From NCBI GenBank assembly GCA_955651735.1, contig CATPAM010000478.1:1-6888 (forward strand): DNA of 6,888 bases. The letters run 5' to 3'. The position numbers were made by a program, and so were the translations under genes. Under the pieces are notes generated by a model. The model saw only the letters and a program-made list of their open reading frames with translations, ran no database searches and was not told where the DNA came from. Positions 4,175 through 6,888 of the stretch are shown in pieces (position 1 is the first letter of the stretch; every line of letters begins with the position of its first letter). Origin of the DNA: Candidatus Acidiferrales bacterium. Its GTDB lineage: Bacteria; Acidobacteriota; Terriglobia; Acidiferrales; UBA7541.

Positions 4175-6740
4175 AGGACAGAGCAAACTCGACGCGACGG
4201 CGCATAGGGTCGATGCGCTCGGCGCGCACGCGCACACGATCGCCGTGCTGCCACATCAACTGCTTCGGTTTTGCGCCGCGGCCTCGCCCTGCGCTCGCTC
4301 CGCCGCGACGCTTGTCGCTGCTTGGCATCGCCACGATCGCGTGATCCTTCTCGCGATACACGCAACGCGCGCCCGACGCTTCCTCCAGCGCGCTGATCGG
4401 GAGCAATCCCTCAACGAACACCTCGAACAATTCCACGAAGCACCCGTACTTCTGCACGGAAATAATCAGCCCGTCGTACTCTTCGCCGAGATGCTCCTCC
4501 ATGAACTGCGCGGTCTTCCAATCCACCAGCTCGCGCTCCGCGCCGTTCGCGCGCCGCTCCGCTTCCGACGTTTCCGTGGCCATTTCCTCAAGCTGGCCGT
4601 GCGAATACACCACCGCCTCCGCGCCGCTGGGAACATGGGGCGCTGCCGGCGCCGCTTCATGCGAATGCTCCAGCGCCCACTTCAGAACGCGATGCACAAT
4701 CAAGTCCGGATAGCGCCGGATCGGTGAAGTGAAGTGCGTGTATTCGTCGAATCCCAGCGCAAAATGTCCCAGCGAGTCCGCCGCATAGCGCGCTTGCTTC
4801 AGCGAGCGCAGCATCAAGTACGAAATGATGCGCTCCTCCGGCTTCCCCGCAATTTTCGCCAGCAGCCGCTGGTAATGTTGCGGCGTAATGCGCAAATCCT
4901 CCGCCGCACCCGGCAGCGTCACGCGCATCCCGCGCTCGCGGCCGTTGCCATACGAATCCGGACGCCCCGCCTTCGCGGGCGACGGCACGCTTCCGTGCCG
5001 CACCGCGATCTCCCGCTGCTGCAGTCCCTCCACGCCCAGCGAATACCCAAACGCGCGCGCCAGCTCCTCGAACTCCAGCACCTTGCGTGCGTCCGGCTTT
5101 TCGTGCACGCGATGCAGCGACTCGATGCCCCGCTTCAGCAAATATCCCGCCACGGCGCGGTTCGCCGCCAGCATGAACTCCTCGATCAGCCGGTGCGCGA
5201 TGTTGCGTTCGCTGCGCGTGATGTTGATCATGCGCTGCTGCTCGTCGAACTCTATCACCGGCTCCGGCAAATCGAAATCGATCGAGCCGTGCTCGTTGCG
5301 CCGCGCGTTCAGCAACAGCGCCAGCTCCTTCATGTCGCGAAAATGATGCGCCAGCGCGGCGTACAGTGCCGTCGCTTCGGCGTCGCCCTCCAGCACTTTG
5401 TTCACGTTGGTATACGTCATGCGCTCGGCAGACTTGATAATTCCCGGCGTCATCCGCGCGCTGTGCATGCGTCCTGCTGCGTCAAACTCCATCAGCGCGC
5501 TCATTACCAGGCGGTCCTCGCGCGGCTTCAGCGAGCACATGCCATTTGAAAGTGCCTCCGGCAGCATGGGCACTGCGCGATCCGGAAAATACACCGACGT
5601 TCCGCGCAGCCGCGCTTCGCCATCGAGCGCCGTCAGCGTGCGCACGTAATGTGCCACGTCCGCAATGTGCACCTGCAAATGCCAGCCGCCGCCCACGCGG
5701 TGCTCGACGTACACCGCGTCGTCAAAATCGCGCGCCGTTTCGCCATCGATGGTAACAATCGGCAAGTGCCGGAAATCTTCGCGCCCGGCGAGTTCCGTCT
5801 CACTCACCGGCATCGCGCGCTTCTCCGCTTCCTTCATCACTTCCGCGGGAAACACGTGCGGCAGATGGTGCTTGCGAATAATAATTTCTGTGTCGACACC
5901 CAACTCGCCCGGCCGCCCCAAAATCTCAATCACTCGCCCCGTCGGCGGCATGCCACCGCGCGGATACCGCATCACTTCGACGTTCACCACCGCGCCGTCC
6001 AGCTCCGCCATCCGCGGAATGCGCCGCCCGCGCACGCTCCGCTCATCCGCGCCGCTAAAACCGAGTTTCTTCGCCAATCCCGGGGTCAGCTCCATCCCCG
6101 GCGGAATTTCGATCTCGTGCTGCATGCGCACGTCATACGGCAGCACAGTATTCCCGCGCGCACCATAACGAAACAACCCCACGACCGTCGCATGCGCCCG
6201 CCCCAGCACGCGCACGATTCGCCCTTCGGTGCGCTGCGATTCTCCCGCGCCAGTCACGCGCTGCATTTTTACCAGCACCTGATCGCCGTGCATCGCGTCT
6301 TCGATTCCGTCACGCGGGATGAACACGTCGCGATCCAGCCAGGGGACCGGCGGATCCGGCACCACGAATCCGTATCCGTCGTGATGCAGCACCAGCCGGC
6401 CCTTAATTTCGTTGTGGCTCCGAATGCCGCCGTCTTCGCGAGCCGTCGCGGGCCGCTCAGCAGCAGCAGCCTGCGAGCCTTCAGCGTGTCTCGCACCCGT
6501 CGACCTAGGCGGGCCGTCCCCGCCGCGCTCCTCGCCTCGGCCCGCGAGTCGGTAGCGCCCCCCGGGCAATTCCTCAATGGCGCGCCGTTTTGTGAGCTTG
6601 GACAGCATTTTGTAGAGGGCCCGCCGCTCGGTCTTGCGCATATGCAGCGCCGCGGCAATCTCGTCCGATGAAGCGGGGGCGCTCCTAACTTGCAGAAAAC
6701 GCAGTATGTTATCGGGACTGAGCTGTGACGGGCGCGGCAT
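4173..6740 (-). CDS. rnr: Ribonuclease R (RNase II/R-family 3'-5' exoribonuclease)
   Basis: Processive hydrolytic 3'-5' exonuclease that degrades structured RNA and takes part in mRNA and rRNA quality control. The 855 residues comprise a winged helix (8-65, DEIAAALHMRKTERRALYKM), a low-complexity linker (66-108), OB/cold-shock domains (about 110-270, including DGYGFVVPD), the RNB catalytic domain (about 320-690) and S1 (about 752-855). The catalytic motif TIDGETARDFDDAV (330-343) keeps the metal-binding aspartates Asp332, 338, 340 and 341. HIADVAHYV (358-366) and HFTSPIRRYPDL (669-680, with Arg675 and Arg676) are also intact. The winged helix distinguishes RNase R from RNase II. Two oddities: an enlarged segment at about 571-616 containing two DNA palindromes, and a basic Gly/Arg/Lys insert in S1 (about 803-826) with no Lys-rich tail after S1. 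The start at ATG 6740 fits the domain boundary but lacks a Shine-Dalgarno; the bases before it read CCGCCCTCCG. It is first in the operon. Confidence 0.97.
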   Translation of the reverse strand: MPRPSQLSPDNILRFLQVRSAPASSDEIAAALHMRKTERRALYKMLSKLTKRRAIEELPGGRYRLAGRGEERGGDGPPRSTGARHAEGSQAAAAERPATAREDGGIRSHNEIKGRLVLHHDGYGFVVPDPPVPWLDRDVFIPRDGIEDAMHGDQVLVKMQRVTGAGESQRTEGRIVRVLGRAHATVVGLFRYGARGNTVLPYDVRMQHEIEIPPGMELTPGLAKKLGFSGADERSVRGRRIPRMAELDGAVVNVEVMRYPRGGMPPTGRVIEILGRPGELGVDTEIIIRKHHLPHVFPAEVMKEAEKRAMPVSETELAGREDFRHLPIVTIDGETARDFDDAVYVEHRVGGGWHLQVHIADVAHYVRTLTALDGEARLRGTSVYFPDRAVPMLPEALSNGMCSLKPREDRLVMSALMEFDAAGRMHSARMTPGIIKSAERMTYTNVNKVLEGDAEATALYAALAHHFRDMKELALLLNARRNEHGSIDFDLPEPVIEFDEQQRMINITRSERNIAHRLIEEFMLAANRAVAGYLLKRGIESLHRVHEKPDARKVLEFEELARAFGYSLGVEGLQQREIAVRHGSVPSPAKAGRPDSYGNGRERGMRVTLPGAAEDLRITPQHYQRLLAKIAGKPEERIISYLMLRSLKQARYAADSLGHFALGFDEYTHFTSPIRRYPDLIVHRVLKWALEHSHEAAPAAPHVPSGAEAVVYSHGQLEEMATETSEAERRANGAERELVDWKTAQFMEEHLGEEYDGLIISVQKYGCFVELFEVFVEGLLPISALEEASGARCVYREKDHAIVAMPSSDKRRGGASAGRGRGAKPKQLMWQHGDRVRVRAERIDPMRRRVEFALS
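4966..5000. repeat. Two back-to-back perfect palindromes inside rnr (REP-like, in frame)
   Basis: CCCGC-CTTC-GCGGG (4966-4979) and CGGCACG-CTTC-CGTGCCG (4983-5000) are adjacent perfect stem-loops of 5 and 7 bp. They have the same CTTC loop (GAAG on the coding strand) and only three bases between them. They encode RHGSVPSPAKAG (581-592) of RNase R. This stretch sits in a variable segment of the RNB domain that is far shorter in E. coli. A palindrome pair with matching loops is typical of REP-type elements, and SPAKAG is the kind of peptide such elements encode. No second copy is seen in the window. Confidence 0.5.
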
Positions 6741-6751
6741 CGGAGGGCGGT

Positions 6752-6769
6752 CCAGCGGTCAGGCGCTGG
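6752..6769. repeat. Short perfect stem-loop in the rnr leader
   Basis: CCAGCG and CGCTGG pair perfectly around GTCAGG. In the rnr transcript the hairpin ends 11 bases before the ATG and may affect initiation, since no Shine-Dalgarno is visible. On the plus strand it is followed by TTTT, which resembles a weak terminator, but no plus-strand gene leads into it. Confidence 0.4.
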
Positions 6770-6780
6770 TTTTCCACACG

Positions 6781-6819
6781 ATTCTACTCAATTTTTTTCG
6801 TTGCACATGAAACTTTTTT
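6781..6819 (-). promoter_or_regulatory. Possible rnr operon promoter with phased A-tracts
   Basis: Read leftward, TAGAAT (6786 down to 6781) is a fair -10 placed 41 bases before the rnr ATG. The -35 at 17 bp spacing (CATGTG) is poor. Two A-runs of 7 and 6 bases (6792-6798 and 6814-6819) are centred about 21 bp apart, two helical turns. This could bend the DNA or act as an upstream element that makes up for the weak -35. It is the best candidate in the region but not certain. Confidence 0.4.
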
Positions 6820-6838
6820 CGCGCCGCCGGGGTTTCAT
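6807..6838. repeat. Inverted repeat upstream of the rnr promoter candidate
   Basis: ATGAAAC (6807-6813) and GTTTCAT (6832-6838) are perfect inverted 7-mers separated by 18 bp. The pair overlaps the predicted -35 area, so it could be an operator with half-sites about two and a half turns apart. No regulator is identified, and a chance match is possible. Confidence 0.3.
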
Positions 6839-6856
6839 ACCCAGGCCAACACACGA

Positions 6857-6887
6857 CCGGCTAGCCGCCCTCCGTCAGGCTAGCCGG
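6857..6887. repeat. GC-rich hairpin made of two GGCTAGCC palindromes
   Basis: CCGGCTAGCC (6857-6866) and GGCTAGCCGG (6878-6887) form a perfect 10-bp stem with an 11-base loop. Each arm also contains the self-complementary 8-mer GGCTAGCC, 19 bp apart centre to centre. It could be the stem of a terminator for a neighbour beyond the right edge, a repeat element, or a double operator. No T-run follows on the minus strand, and the plus-strand side is cut off by the window end. Confidence 0.5.
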
Positions 6888-6888
6888 C

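Noticed and set aside
4734..6671. Long plus-strand open frames opposite rnr (271 and 340 residues)
   Set aside because: They lie antisense to a clearly intact rnr, are rich in Arg and His as GC-rich antisense frames usually are, and show no recognisable domain.
6752..6773. Stem-loop followed by TTTT read as a plus-strand terminator
   Set aside because: No plus-strand gene precedes it and the T-run is short; it is more sensibly part of the rnr leader.

Overview
The window is ordinary bacterial chromosome, GC-rich, with housekeeping genes. Gene content, the RNase R architecture and a small Cys/Trp secreted protein fit Acidobacteriota best; this is an inference from remembered family sequences, not a search. 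No phage, IS element, CRISPR array, tRNA or rRNA is visible.

Layout. Positions 1-987 (minus) hold the N-terminal 329 residues of citrate synthase, cut by the left edge. Positions 988-1265 are a divergent control region. It has a near-consensus sigma70 promoter (TTGACA, 17 bp spacer, TATTAT) reading right, an inverted repeat filling its spacer, and a 40-nt hairpin just before the ribosome-binding site of the pirin/quercetinase gene at 1266-1964 (plus). Positions 2020-2717 (minus) hold two overlapping small genes, a winged-helix DNA-binding protein and a membrane protein. Each is broken by a single-base frameshift, from decay or read error. Positions 2810-6740 (minus) are a tight operon: rnr (RNase R), a 76-residue secreted Cys-rich protein, and serC (phosphoserine aminotransferase). 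The gaps are 9 and 4 nt, and ribosome-binding sites overlap the preceding stop or coding end. Positions 6741-6888 are the rnr leader and upstream region, dense in inverted repeats.

The genes act in separate processes: the TCA cycle, redox or flavonoid-type cupin chemistry, RNA decay, and serine/PLP biosynthesis. The rnr-small protein-serC unit is probably co-transcribed. The most unusual structure is a pair of back-to-back perfect palindromes inside the rnr reading frame, within a loop that looks expanded relative to E. coli RNase R. It resembles a REP-like element absorbed in frame. Also notable are a basic insert in the RNase R S1 domain with no C-terminal tail, a damaged lipobox in the small protein, and possible RNA-structure control of pirin and rnr. 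I see no clearly new multi-gene system.
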